The notes: generated by a model not told the origin, from the letters alone. Shown: positions 39,581 to 49,708, counted from the first letter of the stretch. The stretch is 64,000 bases of DNA from JAFGLZ01 sp964622545 (GCA_964622545.1 CAZUQM010000014.1:62001-126000), one strand, 5' to 3'. A program made the numbers and translations.

Positions 39581-41524
39581 TCAGACGATGCCCTTGACGC
39601 GGGCGACGATGTCGTCGGCGCTCAGTCCCACGAACGTCAGGACGTCCTCGGGACTGTTGCCCGACTTCGGGATCCGGGTGCAGGTCATCGTCTGCACGGT
39701 GCATGCTCCGGAGGCAGCGGCGGCCTCGGCGATCGCGCCGCCCAACGCCCCGCCGTAGTTGTCCTCGACGGTGAGGATCTTGCCGCCGGTCTTGGCCCCG
39801 GTCGACAGGATCGGCTCGGCCTTCATGGGGAAGCTGTACGCATCGATCACGGTCACGTTGATGCCGTCGCCGGCGAGGGCCTCGGCGGCCTTGAGGGCGA
39901 CGGTGACCATGTAGCCGCTGCTGACGATGGTGATGGCGTCGCCCTCCCGGAGGACGTTGGCCCCGCCGATCTCGAAGGCGGCGTCCTTGTCGTAGAGCAA
40001 GGCCACGTCGGGGCGGTGCGTCCGCATGTAGCACATGCCCTTGAGGTTGGCCATGAGCCCGGTCAGGTGATAGGCCGCGACCGCATCGGCCGGCTGGAAC
40101 GAGAAGCAGGCGGGCTGGCCGCTGCCGTCGTCGGCGGTACCGAAGCTGCGGAAGTAGGACACATCCAGCAGGCCCATCTGGCTGGGCCCGTCGGCGGCGA
40201 GGGACACCCCGGCGTGCGAGCCGACGATCTTGATGTTGGCTCGCGTGATGTTGGCCATCTCGACCTGGTCGTAGGCGCGGGCGATGAACTTGGCAAAGCT
40301 GCTGGCGAAGGGGATGAACCCGGCCGCGGCGAGACCGGCCGCCGCGGAGATCATGTTCTGCTCGGCGATCTTGCACTCGAAGAAGCGGTCGGGGATCTGC
40401 TTGGCGAAGTAGTTGGCGAACGTCGAGTTGCTCACGTCGCCGTCGAGCGAGACGACCCGCTCGTCGGCCTTGCCCAGGGCGAGCAGGGCCGCGCCGTAAG
40501 CGCGCCGGGTGGCTAGCTTGCCCTTGCTCTGGATCGCGTCGGACAGGCCGGCGTCCTCGATGGCCCGGTCGAACGGCGGCAGCGCGATCGCACCGTCGGG
40601 CAGGGCCTTGGCCTGTCCGCCGGGCGGACTCACGCCAAGGCCGTCGCCGCCTTCGCGGGAGATGCCGAGCTGGTCGTACATGCCGTCGAGGTCGGCGATC
40701 GCCTGCTCGGCTTCGTCCTGCTTGAGGGGCTTGCCGTGATTGCCCTCGGCCTGCAGCAGCGGCGTGCCCCAGCCCTTGACGGTCTTCAGGATGATCGCCA
40801 GGGGCTCGGGCGTCGTGCCGGCCCTGTCCAGAGCGGCGGCGACGGCCTCCACGTCGTGCCCGTCGATCGTGGTGACCTCCCATCCGAAGGCGTGCATCTT
40901 GGCCGCGAGCGTCTCGGCCGACTGCTGACTGGAGACGACATCGGCCTGGCCCTGACCGTTGGCGTTGAAGATCGCACAGACGTTGCTGAGCCCTTGGTCG
41001 ACGATGAAGTCAGCGGCCTCCCAGACCTGGCCCTCGCGGGACTCGCCGTCGCCGATGATGCAGAAGATGGTCTTGTCCGAGCCGCGGAGCTTGGCACCCA
41101 GGCCGAGACCGGCCGCGACCGACAGGCCCTGACCCAGCGAGCCGGTGGCCGCGTCGAAGAACGGCACGCCCTCGGCGGGGTTCGGGTGTCCGTCGAGGAC
41201 GCTGTCGATCTCTCGGAGCGAGGCGAGGTCTTCGATGGTGAGCTTCTTGGCGTCGGCCTTGGTCTTGCCCACGGTGCCGCCGACGTCGGCGTAGACGGCA
41301 TAGACGATCGGCACGGCGTGGCCTTCGCTGAGGACCAACCGATCGCTCGCGGGATTCCACGGGTCGGTGGGGTCGTACTTCATCCGCTTTTCCATCAACG
41401 TGATCACGAGGTGGGCCAGCGACATGCCGCTGGACGGATGGCCCGAGCCGGCCTGGGTCGTCATGCTGATCACGTGCTTACCGAGTTCGATCGCCTTGGC
41501 GTTTACCGCATTCGAAAGGGTCAT
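39581..41524 (-). CDS. tkt: Transketolase
   Basis: A 647-aa thiamine-diphosphate enzyme of the pentose phosphate pathway that moves two-carbon units between sugar phosphates. QAGSGHPSSGMSLAHLV is the N-terminal signature. The ThDP motif is GDGESREGQVWEAAD with the paired Asn in FNANGQGQ. The pyrimidine domain has FFECKIAEQNMISAAAGLAA (catalytic Glu). GSHAGVSLAADGPSQMGLLD and TVEDNYGGALGGAIAEA follow, the latter being the C-terminal domain. ATG 41524 is chosen since GGAGAG lies four to five bases before it; an ATG four codons upstream lacks one. The first gene of a tkt-EamA-symporter group. Confidence 0.94.
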   Translation of the reverse strand: MTLSNAVNAKAIELGKHVISMTTQAGSGHPSSGMSLAHLVITLMEKRMKYDPTDPWNPASDRLVLSEGHAVPIVYAVYADVGGTVGKTKADAKKLTIEDLASLREIDSVLDGHPNPAEGVPFFDAATGSLGQGLSVAAGLGLGAKLRGSDKTIFCIIGDGESREGQVWEAADFIVDQGLSNVCAIFNANGQGQADVVSSQQSAETLAAKMHAFGWEVTTIDGHDVEAVAAALDRAGTTPEPLAIILKTVKGWGTPLLQAEGNHGKPLKQDEAEQAIADLDGMYDQLGISREGGDGLGVSPPGGQAKALPDGAIALPPFDRAIEDAGLSDAIQSKGKLATRRAYGAALLALGKADERVVSLDGDVSNSTFANYFAKQIPDRFFECKIAEQNMISAAAGLAAAGFIPFASSFAKFIARAYDQVEMANITRANIKIVGSHAGVSLAADGPSQMGLLDVSYFRSFGTADDGSGQPACFSFQPADAVAAYHLTGLMANLKGMCYMRTHRPDVALLYDKDAAFEIGGANVLREGDAITIVSSGYMVTVALKAAEALAGDGINVTVIDAYSFPMKAEPILSTGAKTGGKILTVEDNYGGALGGAIAEAAAASGACTVQTMTCTRIPKSGNSPEDVLTFVGLSADDIVARVKGIV

Positions 41525-41743
41525 GATGCTCTCCATTTCCGCTTGATGTCACAGTCCGTGGCCGGATCAGCCTATAGGCTACCACCGGGTACATCAAGTC
41601 CGATGCCGAGAGCCTCGTCCTTGATTCACGGGCGAGAGGAGGCGAGAAGGGCTCGCGGCTCTTGTGGCGGAGGGTCGGGGCACCACCAGGCATACGACCG
41701 CTATGTTGCGCCGAAGAAGCTGCGCCCCCTTTCGCGGACGCGA

Positions 41744-42943
41744 TCAGTCGTCCGCGTGACGCCGGCGCAGGGCGTGAAGGCGGTCCAGGGCGACCCGGGC
41801 CAGGCGGATCTCGCTCGGGCTGACCATGCCGAGGATCCAGGGCGGGTCGGTGTCGACGTCGTTGGTGTAGTAGCCGATGAGGACCTGGCCCGAGCGGACC
41901 ACGACGCCGGCGTACGAGGTGTCGCCGCAGCTCGGGAGGTCGCTCAGCCGGATGAGTCGATCGGGTCGCACTTCGTAGAGCGAGGTCCGCTTCTTGCCGA
42001 GGATGCTGCCGAACCCGTTGAGGGGACCGGGGCTACCGGGATGGTGCCGGCCGACGGCGAAGACCACGCCGTCGTGAGCGAACAGGCAGGGCCCATCGAG
42101 TCGTGTTACCGCGCTTCGCTTCTTCGACCACGTCGTGTAGGGCGGCTCGGCGACGGCCAGCAGCGTGCAACCGTTGGGATCGCCGAAGAGGTCGTCCGAG
42201 ACTTCCAGCCGGGCGGTGGCGATCATGCGTCCGTCGGGCAGGAACTCGATGTCGGTCTCGTCGTTGCGGTCGCCCTCGTGAAGGACCGAGACCTGACGCC
42301 AGGTCGTTCCGTCGGTGCCGCTGAGCAGGATGCTCTTGCCGTGCTCCCACCAGTAGGCGGGGACGTACCACGTCTTGCCGTCCCGGGTCTTGGGCCGCCA
42401 GAAGAGCCAACCCTCAGGCTCGACGTCCTCGAAGTCGGTCCACTGTACGCCGTCGTCGCTTGAAGCGACGGCCGTGGTGTAGGGTTCGGGGTTCAGGTCT
42501 CGATTCTTGAGGACGTACAGGAACAGGCGGTCTCCGATGGGGGCGAACTTGGGATCGCGGATGTCCTCCTTGGGCAGGCTGAACTCACACATCTCGGCCC
42601 AGTTGCGGGCGTCGACCGATCGCCACAGGACGAGGTGGCAGTCCTCACTGGCGAAGTGCCAGGGCGAGCTGGCGTGAATCAGGTAGTAGTGCCCGCGCCA
42701 ATGGATCAGGTCGGTGTTGGAGTTGTGCTCGCCGTCGGCGACGGCGGGCCAGGAGTCTATATCGAGTTCCGCGACCACGTGGGCGGTGTTCGGCCGGAGC
42801 GACCAATAGGCGAGAACGCCGCCAAGCGCCAAAGCGGGCAGACCGATGACGACGGCCAGGGCGACCAGCACGCCTCGCAAGACGCGCCGGCGTATCGGGG
42901 TCTCAGCGGAGGTTTCGGCGGATTCGTTCGCGGTCTCGCTCAT
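41744..42943 (-). CDS. Membrane-anchored Asp-box propeller protein (sialidase/glycosidase-like)
   Basis: A 399-aa protein with a short cytosolic N-terminus, one membrane helix (GVLVALAVVIGLPALALGGV, about 28-48) and an extracytoplasmic beta-propeller. Asp-box-like motifs are visible: SSDDGVQWTDF and SGTDGTTWRQV, plus LWRSVDARNWAEM and SEDCHLVLW. Such propellers occur in sialidases and in glycan-binding proteins. The classic sialidase RIP motif and Arg triad are not clear, so activity is unproven. ATG 42943 has GGAAAG seven bases upstream; the frame is open further upstream to 43237, but that part reads as non-coding. It precedes tkt by 219 bp. Confidence 0.75.
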   Translation of the reverse strand: MSETANESAETSAETPIRRRVLRGVLVALAVVIGLPALALGGVLAYWSLRPNTAHVVAELDIDSWPAVADGEHNSNTDLIHWRGHYYLIHASSPWHFASEDCHLVLWRSVDARNWAEMCEFSLPKEDIRDPKFAPIGDRLFLYVLKNRDLNPEPYTTAVASSDDGVQWTDFEDVEPEGWLFWRPKTRDGKTWYVPAYWWEHGKSILLSGTDGTTWRQVSVLHEGDRNDETDIEFLPDGRMIATARLEVSDDLFGDPNGCTLLAVAEPPYTTWSKKRSAVTRLDGPCLFAHDGVVFAVGRHHPGSPGPLNGFGSILGKKRTSLYEVRPDRLIRLSDLPSCGDTSYAGVVVRSGQVLIGYYTNDVDTDPPWILGMVSPSEIRLARVALDRLHALRRRHADD

Positions 42944-43130
42944 GCCGAATACTTTCCATGGAACAGCCGGGCGAGGCAAGGTCCATCCGAGGATACCCGC
43001 TTCCCTCGTTTGGGCCAGAGCCTGGCAGCAGAAACGCGGGACGCAGCCGCGCCGGACGCGCCGAACAGGACAGACCGCGATGCCGTAGCCGGCGAGCGCA
43101 GCCTTTCTCGGGGCGCGGGCGCCACCTACA

Positions 43131-43871
43131 ATGGTCACCATGTCAGGCCAGGGCGCACGAGAACGCATCGTCGCGATCGAGACCACGGGTCGACTCGGCA
43201 GTGTGGCCGTGGCCGAGGGCGATACGTTGTTGGGCATGACGCGCTTCTCGGCCGATCTTCGCCACGCCGTCGAGCTGTTGCCCGCGATCGATCGGATGTG
43301 CGAGACGATGGGGTGGCGGTCGGACCAGTTGCATGAGGTCTATGTCTCTTCCGGTCCGGGCAGCTTCACGGGTTGCCGCATCGGCGTGACGGTGGCTCGG
43401 ACCTTGGCCCTGGCCGTCGGGGTTCGGCTGGTGCGCGTGCCGACGGTCGAGGTCTTGGCGCGAAACGCCCTGGAGCACGATCCCCCGCCGGAGCATCTGG
43501 CGGTTTTGATCGACGCTCAGCGTCGCCAGCTCTACGCGACGGTCTATCACTTGAACGACACGACCTACGTCCGCGACGGCGAGGTCCGGATGGGCTCGGC
43601 GACCGAGCTACTGTCGGAGGTCCCCCGGCCGTGCGCCGTCCTGGGCGAGGCCGTGGCCTATCACCGTCAGAGCATCACCGAGATGGGCTTGACGATCCTG
43701 CCGGAGCACCACTGGGTTGCCCGGGCGGATCATGCGTTCGGCGTGGGTCGGATGATGGCCCGATCGGGGGAGTATGTACTTGCGAACCAGTTGGTTCCGA
43801 TCTATATTCGCCTTCCGGAGGCCGAAGAGCGTTGGCGTCAGAGACATGGCACTGATTCGGTCGACACCTGA
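43131..43871 (+). CDS. tsaB: tRNA t6A37 threonylcarbamoyladenosine biosynthesis protein TsaB
   Basis: A 246-aa ASKHA-fold partner of TsaD in making the universal t6A modification next to the anticodon of ANN-reading tRNAs. The N-terminus RIVAIETTGRLGSVAVAEGD and the motif YVSSGPGSFTGCRIGVTVARTLAL (split: SSGPGSFTGCRIG) are diagnostic. It lacks the metal-binding site of TsaD, as expected. Start is ATG 43131 or ATG 43140; no ribosome site decides. It is a single gene, diverging from the Asp-box gene, with a MITE-like element immediately downstream. Confidence 0.9.
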   Translation: MVTMSGQGARERIVAIETTGRLGSVAVAEGDTLLGMTRFSADLRHAVELLPAIDRMCETMGWRSDQLHEVYVSSGPGSFTGCRIGVTVARTLALAVGVRLVRVPTVEVLARNALEHDPPPEHLAVLIDAQRRQLYATVYHLNDTTYVRDGEVRMGSATELLSEVPRPCAVLGEAVAYHRQSITEMGLTILPEHHWVARADHAFGVGRMMARSGEYVLANQLVPIYIRLPEAEERWRQRHGTDSVDT

Positions 43872-44354
43872 TATCGGATTTGCTGGCTTGGGCAGGCTCT
43901 TCTATAAATGTTCTCTTGAACTCCGCTAGTAGTCCGACACAAATGAATCTGTTGGTTTCTCAACTTCGGAGCGGCCGTCGGAGACGCGACTGTGAAGGAG
44001 CGTTGTTGTTCAAACGCTCCAACAACACAGCTCCCTGACGGTCGCTGCTCTGATAAGCGTCTCGCCCTCCTGATCGGAACCCACAGAAACAAGTGTGGTC
44101 GGGTACTAGTAAGGGGAACCCCTTGAGATGCGGCCGGACGTGAGTTAATCTGACATACACCGGGGTAGACGTATCACATCGTTGCACGTTCGCCGGGCGA
44201 GACGCATAGGTCGTGACGTCGATGACGTAGCTCGAGGGGTCGGGACAGCTTCCACTGCCGTACCCATTGGCTACCGAAATGCGTAAGTAGGGCGTGCGCG
44301 CCGGTCGTTTGGTCCGTTGCGCGCATGGTTCTGTTGATTGCCTGCGAGGACATC
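43872..44354. other. 483-bp intergenic region carrying MITE-like copy 2
   Basis: Between tsaB and the PAS-kinase gene. The first 240 bases are occupied by the 185-bp element (43926-44110). The remaining ~240 bases before the kinase contain no gene I can support; they probably hold the kinase promoter, but no convincing -35/-10 pair was found. Confidence 0.5.
43926..44110. mobile_element. MITE-like element, copy 2 (185 bp)
   Basis: The second copy of the 16878-17062 element: same length, same CTAGTAGTCC and GGGTACTAGT ends, same internal stems (GGAGCGTT with AACGCTCC). In this copy the central stem is longer, because AACGCTCC pairs fully with GGAGCGTT whereas copy 1 has GGCGCTCC. It lies 54 bp after tsaB. 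Confidence 0.6.
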
Positions 44355-47300
44355 ATGGACGAATCCGACGGGCATCTTCTCATCGTCGAACCCGACGCAT
44401 CTCACGTCGAGCTGATCCGCCTGGGCTTGCAGGCGTCGCCATGGGCCGATCGCCTGGAGGTGGTGCCGGACCTGGGCGGAGCGCGGGCGCGCCTGCGCGA
44501 CCAGAAGCCGGCGCTCGTGCTGACGCGGTTCGATCTTCACGACGGCCAAGGCATGGATCTGGCCGAACCGACGAACGGTCTGCCCCGCTGCGGCGTGGTC
44601 GTGATGGACGAGATCGTCGAGGAAACCCGCGCGGTCGAGGCGATCAAGCGTGGGGCGCTCGACTATGTGGTCAAGAGCAAGGACCTGTTCTCGGGTCTGC
44701 CGAGGGTGCTGGAGCGGGCCCTGCGGGAGTGGGAGAACCTCGAGCGGCGCCACCTTGCCGAGCAGCGCGAGGCGCATCTGAAGCAGGTCCTGCTGGCCAT
44801 CCGCAACGTCAACCAGCTCATCACACGTGAGACGGACCGCGATCGGCTTATCCAGCAGGCCTGCGAGAACCTGATCGAGACACGCGGCTACTTCACCGCC
44901 TGGATCGTGTTGCGGGATGAGGCGGGCGTCGTTCAGGGCTCGGCGACGGCGGGCGATGTGGTTCATTTCGAGGAGTTGGTCAAGCAGCTCGAGGCGGGCC
45001 GGCCGGTTCACTGCGTGCAGGAGACGGCCGAGGAGGCGTCCGTTCAGGTCTTCATGGAGACCCGCGCGGTCTGCGGACCGTGCCCCTTGGCGGTCGGACG
45101 GACCGATCGCGCGGCCTTGGCGACGGCGTTGGCGTTCGAGGGCAAGCGGTACGGGTTGCTGGTGGTGTCGCTACCGGCCGAGCTGGCGGGGGACACCGAG
45201 GAGCAGGGCCTATTCGAGGAGGTGGCCGGCGACCTGGGCTTCGCCCTGAGCAAGATCGAAGATGCCGAGGCCCTCCGTGAGACCCAGGAGTTCGCGCGCT
45301 CGACGATCGACTCCCTGAGCGCGCACGTGTGCGTGCTCGATGCGGATGGCGTGATCATCGCGGTGAACCGGGCCTGGCGGGACTTTGCCGAGGCGAATCC
45401 GCCGGTGCGAGGCAACCTCAACGAGGGGGTCAACTACCTGACGGTCTGCGACGAGGCGGAGGGACGGGACGCGGACCTCGCACGGGCCTTTGCCGAGGGC
45501 ATTCGGTCGGTCAGCCGGGGCGAGCGCGATCAGTTCCAGCTCGAATACCCTTGTCACTCGCCCACCGATCGCCGCTGGTTCATGGGGCGCGTCACGCGAT
45601 TCGTCGGCGAGAGCCCATGTCGGGTCGTCATCTCGCACGAGAACATCACCGATCGCAAGCTGGCGGAGGAGTCGCTCGAGTTCCAGTCGATGCTGCTGGA
45701 CCAGATCGGCGACTCCGTCACGGCGACGGATCTGGACGGCGTGATCCGGTACGTCAACGCGGCCAATGCCCGGCTCCTCGGGCGCTCCCGCGAGGAGCTG
45801 ATCGGCAAGACGGTGCACGCTTACGGCGAGGATCCCGAGCGGGGCGCGACCCAGCAGGAGATCATCGAGCGAACTCGGGCGGACGGATCGTACCAGGGCG
45901 AGGTGGTCAATGCCGCCAAGGACGGCAGCGAGCGGACCATGTTTGTGCGGACGTGGATGCTGCATGACGAGGTGGGCAGCCCCAATGGCATGTGCGGCAT
46001 CGCCACGGACATCACCGATCGCAAGCTGGCGGAGGAGGCCCTGCGCGAGAGCGAGGAGAAATATCGGAGCATCCTCGAGCACATTGAGGAGGGGTATTAC
46101 GAGGTCGACCTGGCGGGCCACTTCACGTTCTTCAACGAGTCGACGTGCCGGATCCTCGGCTACGACCGAGACCAGTTGATGGGCATGAACAACCGTCAGT
46201 ACATGGACAAGGCGAACGCCCGCGCCGTCTACCGAATGTTCAACCAGGTCTACCGGACGGGCGTGCCGGCGCAATCCTTCGACTGGGAGCTGATTCGCAA
46301 GGACGGCGCGAGGTGTGCCGTGGAGGCGTCGGTCTCGCTGATGCGTGATGCGCAGGATCGTCCCGTCGGTTTCCGTGGCATCTTTCGGGACATCACGGCC
46401 CGCAAGCGAGCCCAGGAGGAGCTGCGCCGGAAGACCGAGATGCTGGAGCGGACCGAGCAGATCGCGCGTATCGGGAGCTGGCAGTGGGAGATCGCTACGG
46501 ACACGGTAACGTGGTCGGACGAGCTGTTCCGCATCTTCCAGCTCGACCCGTCCGAAGGCGCGGTGTCGTACGCGGATCACGCCCGGCTCTACCCTCCGGA
46601 GGATCTCGAGCGGCTCAGGCAGGCCGTCGAGGTCGCCGTCAACGAGGGCGTCCCGTACGAGCTGGAGCTCCGGGCCACGCGCCCGACCGGCGAGATCCGC
46701 CATTGCATCGTGCGGGGCAATCCGGAAACGGATCAGAACGGCAGGGTCGTTCGTCTCGTGGGCTCTCTGCAGGACATCACCGAGAGCAAGCGGGCGATGG
46801 ACGCCTACACGCGGCTTTGCGAGATGGCCACAGAGTTCATCTGCGTGGCCGACATCACCACAACGACTTTCCTCCAGGTCAATCCGGCGTTCGAGCGAGA
46901 GCTGGGCTACACGGAGGCCGAGCTCCTGGGCCGGCCCTTCCTGGACTTCATCCATCCCGACGACGTGGCCCCCACGCTGGCCGTGATCGAGGAGAAGCTC
47001 CGCCAGGGTCACACGGTGGTCTCCTTCGAGAACCGCTACCGCTGCAAGGACGGCAGCTACCGGCATCTGGTCTGGAACTCGCATCCGACGCCGGAGGAGG
47101 GTCTGACGTTCGCGATTGCTCACGACATCACCGAACGCAAGGCCGCCGAGGAGGCGCTCCGCGAAAGCGAGCGCCTCTTGAGCAAGTCCCAAGAGGTCGC
47201 GTCTTTGGGCAGTTGGGAGCTGGATTTGCTGGAGAACCGCTTGTTCTGGTCCGACCAGGTCTACCGGCTCTTCGGTGTGGATCCGGACGCGTTTGCCGCC

Positions 47301-49460
47301 AGCTATGAAGGGTTCCTCGAGCTGGTTCACCCGGAGGACCGATCGGCGGTGGATGCGGCCTACCGCGAGTCGTATACGCAAGGGCTGGAAGGCTATGAGA
47401 TTGAACACCGGGTGATTCGCAGGGACACCGGACAGGTCCGATGGGTCCATGAGAAATGCGAGCACATCCGGGACGAGGCGGGCAGGGTGATCCGGTCGAT
47501 CGGCATGGTGCAGGACGTGACCGAACGTCGGGAGGCCGAGCAGGCGCTGCGGGCCAGCGAGGAGAGCTACCGCCAGATCGTCGAGACCGCCAACGAGGGC
47601 ATCTGGGTTATCGACGCCGAGGCCAGGACGGCCTTCGTGAACCGGCGGATGGCGGAGCTGTTGGGGTACGAGCCGGAGGAGATGATCGGCACACGACTTC
47701 ACGACCATGCCGTGGGACCTTGGAGTCAACTGGCCGATGTCGAGTTGGAGCGGCGTCGGCAAGGCGCGCCGGGCAAGCATGACTTCGAGTTCCGCCGCAA
47801 GGACGGCAGCTCGCTGTGGGCGATCGTCTCGGCGAACCCCATCTACGATGACGGCGGCTCGTACGTCGGCGCCTTGGGCATGGTGACGGACATCACCGAT
47901 CGGAGGCAGGCCGAGCAGGCCCTGGCCGAGAAGACCCGACACCTGGAGAGCGTCACGGAGAATTCGCCGGACGTGCTGTTCCGCTACGACCGCGAGCTTC
48001 GGCACGTCTTCATCAACCGCCGCGCCGAAACGCTCACGGGCTGGAGCGCCGAGCATCATCTCGGCAAGACCCATCGGGAGCTGGGCCTGCCGGAATCGTT
48101 GTGCGATCTCTTCGAGACGGCCGCGCTGGGCGTCTTCGAGGGCGGTGAGCCGAGCGAGATCGAGTTCGTCTTCCCGAGCCCCGACGGTCCGCGGACCTGC
48201 CAGACGCGCATGGTGCCCGAGTTCAGCAGCGGCGGCGACGTGGAGACCGTCTTGGGCATCGTCCGCGATGTGACGGAGCAACGTCAGGCGGAGGAGCATC
48301 ATCGCCGGCTCGAGGCGAAGATGCAGCACGCTCAGAAGCTGGAGAGTCTCGGGGTGCTGGCCGGCGGGATCGCGCACGACTTCAACAACCTCCTGGTGGG
48401 CATCCTGGGTAATGCCAGCCTGGCGTTGATGGACCTGCCGCCGCATGCGCCGGCCCGCGAGGGCATCCAGCAGATCGAGGAGGCCGCCCAGCGCGCCGCC
48501 GAGCTGACCAATCAGATGCTGGCCTACTCCGGACGGGGCAAGTTCGTCGTCCAGCCGCTGGGGTTGAACGAATTGGTCGGGGAGATGGCCCACCTGTTGG
48601 AATCGGTGATCAGCAAAAAGGCGGCCTTGCGATTCGATCTGGTTCAGGACCTGCCGGCGATCGAGGGGGATGCCACGCAGCTCCGACAGGTCATCATGAA
48701 CCTGATCACCAATGCGGCCGAGGCGATCGGCGACCAGAGCGGCATCGTGCTGATCCGGACGAGCGTCTTGGACATCGACCGGAGCTACATCACGCGCGCC
48801 ATGTTCGACGACACCTTGACCGAAGGGCGCTACGTCGGGCTCGAGGTCTCCGACACCGGCTGCGGCATGGACGAGGAGACCCGAGCCAAGATGTTCGACC
48901 CGTTCTTTACCAGCAAGTTCTCCGGTCGGGGGCTCGGGTTGGCGGCCGTGCTGGGGATCGTCCGCGGTCACCAGGGCGCGATCAACGTCTACAGCGAGCC
49001 CGGGCGCGGCACGACAATTAAGGTCTTGCTGCCGGTGTGCGGGCGCCAGATCGCCCAATCGGTCGAGTCCGTCGAGAGCGGCGGTGAGTGGCACGCCGAG
49101 GGCACGATGCTGGTGATCGACGACGAGCGGTCCGTCCTGGAGGTGGCCAGACGGGCGCTGGAGCGAGCGGGCTTTCGCGTCTTGACGGCCGAGACGGGGC
49201 GGGAGGGGGTCCTGCTCTTCGCCCAACATGCCGATGAGGTCCGCGCCGTCCTGCTGGACATGACCATGCCGGACATGAACGGGGAGGAGACCTTCCGCGA
49301 GCTCCGCGCGATCCGGCCGGACGTGAAGGTGATCCTGTCCAGCGGCTACAACGAGCAGGAGGTCACCAGCCGATTCGCGGGCAAGGGGCTGGCGGGCTTC
49401 ATCCAGAAGCCCTATCAGGTCCGGTCCCTGATCGACCGTGTCCGTCGCGTGCTGTCGTGA
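44355..49460 (+). CDS. Giant hybrid sensor histidine kinase with eight PAS domains and two receiver domains
   Basis: A 1701-aa cytosolic sensor kinase. Order: an N-terminal receiver-like domain (about 5-125) in which the usual phospho-Asp position appears to be Arg58 (LVLTRFDLHDGQG), so probably a pseudo-receiver; a GAF-like region (about 155-305) with a CGPC pair; eight PAS repeats (about 310-1300), each followed by a PAC-type DITDRK/DVTERR linker; HisKA with H1341 (GGIAHDFNNLL); HATPase with N box NLITNAAEAI and G boxes DTGCGMDEET, GRGLGLAAVLG; a C-terminal receiver with Asp1635 (AVLLDMTMPDMNGEE). No membrane segments. ATG 44355 has GAGGAC five bases upstream; ATG 44325 lacks one. No linked response regulator, so phosphate may leave through its own receiver to an unlinked phosphotransfer protein. 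Confidence 0.9.
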   Translation: MDESDGHLLIVEPDASHVELIRLGLQASPWADRLEVVPDLGGARARLRDQKPALVLTRFDLHDGQGMDLAEPTNGLPRCGVVVMDEIVEETRAVEAIKRGALDYVVKSKDLFSGLPRVLERALREWENLERRHLAEQREAHLKQVLLAIRNVNQLITRETDRDRLIQQACENLIETRGYFTAWIVLRDEAGVVQGSATAGDVVHFEELVKQLEAGRPVHCVQETAEEASVQVFMETRAVCGPCPLAVGRTDRAALATALAFEGKRYGLLVVSLPAELAGDTEEQGLFEEVAGDLGFALSKIEDAEALRETQEFARSTIDSLSAHVCVLDADGVIIAVNRAWRDFAEANPPVRGNLNEGVNYLTVCDEAEGRDADLARAFAEGIRSVSRGERDQFQLEYPCHSPTDRRWFMGRVTRFVGESPCRVVISHENITDRKLAEESLEFQSMLLDQIGDSVTATDLDGVIRYVNAANARLLGRSREELIGKTVHAYGEDPERGATQQEIIERTRADGSYQGEVVNAAKDGSERTMFVRTWMLHDEVGSPNGMCGIATDITDRKLAEEALRESEEKYRSILEHIEEGYYEVDLAGHFTFFNESTCRILGYDRDQLMGMNNRQYMDKANARAVYRMFNQVYRTGVPAQSFDWELIRKDGARCAVEASVSLMRDAQDRPVGFRGIFRDITARKRAQEELRRKTEMLERTEQIARIGSWQWEIATDTVTWSDELFRIFQLDPSEGAVSYADHARLYPPEDLERLRQAVEVAVNEGVPYELELRATRPTGEIRHCIVRGNPETDQNGRVVRLVGSLQDITESKRAMDAYTRLCEMATEFICVADITTTTFLQVNPAFERELGYTEAELLGRPFLDFIHPDDVAPTLAVIEEKLRQGHTVVSFENRYRCKDGSYRHLVWNSHPTPEEGLTFAIAHDITERKAAEEALRESERLLSKSQEVASLGSWELDLLENRLFWSDQVYRLFGVDPDAFAASYEGFLELVHPEDRSAVDAAYRESYTQGLEGYEIEHRVIRRDTGQVRWVHEKCEHIRDEAGRVIRSIGMVQDVTERREAEQALRASEESYRQIVETANEGIWVIDAEARTAFVNRRMAELLGYEPEEMIGTRLHDHAVGPWSQLADVELERRRQGAPGKHDFEFRRKDGSSLWAIVSANPIYDDGGSYVGALGMVTDITDRRQAEQALAEKTRHLESVTENSPDVLFRYDRELRHVFINRRAETLTGWSAEHHLGKTHRELGLPESLCDLFETAALGVFEGGEPSEIEFVFPSPDGPRTCQTRMVPEFSSGGDVETVLGIVRDVTEQRQAEEHHRRLEAKMQHAQKLESLGVLAGGIAHDFNNLLVGILGNASLALMDLPPHAPAREGIQQIEEAAQRAAELTNQMLAYSGRGKFVVQPLGLNELVGEMAHLLESVISKKAALRFDLVQDLPAIEGDATQLRQVIMNLITNAAEAIGDQSGIVLIRTSVLDIDRSYITRAMFDDTLTEGRYVGLEVSDTGCGMDEETRAKMFDPFFTSKFSGRGLGLAAVLGIVRGHQGAINVYSEPGRGTTIKVLLPVCGRQIAQSVESVESGGEWHAEGTMLVIDDERSVLEVARRALERAGFRVLTAETGREGVLLFAQHADEVRAVLLDMTMPDMNGEETFRELRAIRPDVKVILSSGYNEQEVTSRFAGKGLAGFIQKPYQVRSLIDRVRRVLS

Positions 49461-49509
49461 CCGAACCGGACGCTGGCAATCGCCGTCGATTCCCCCTACC
49501 TTAACGTCG

Positions 49510-49533
49510 TGGTGGCCATGGCTCGTGGCACCA
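49510..49533 (+). terminator. Hairpin after the sensor kinase gene
   Basis: TGGTGGCCA, seven-base loop, TGGCACCA: an eight-pair stem with one bulged base, 50 bp past the kinase stop. No T run follows, so it is only a candidate processing or Rho-linked site. Confidence 0.3.
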
Positions 49534-49708
49534 GCATCACGGCAAGCGCACTTGAGAACACTGGCCCGCGGGCCCGGGGCCTGCCGATTTAGACTTCAAG
49601 AGGGCGAGGGTGCGCCCGAGCGGCATGACCTTCGAGCGCCACGGCCGGTGACGCGGCCCGCCGTGGTCGATGGGGCTTGCCCGCGGAGGGCGACAGCGGA
49701 GGACAGTC

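Noticed and set aside
45210..49229. A 1339-codon open frame on the minus strand opposite the PAS kinase
   Set aside because: It has no recognisable motif and is fully explained by the very high third-position GC of the plus-strand kinase, whose PAS, HisKA and receiver motifs are unambiguous.
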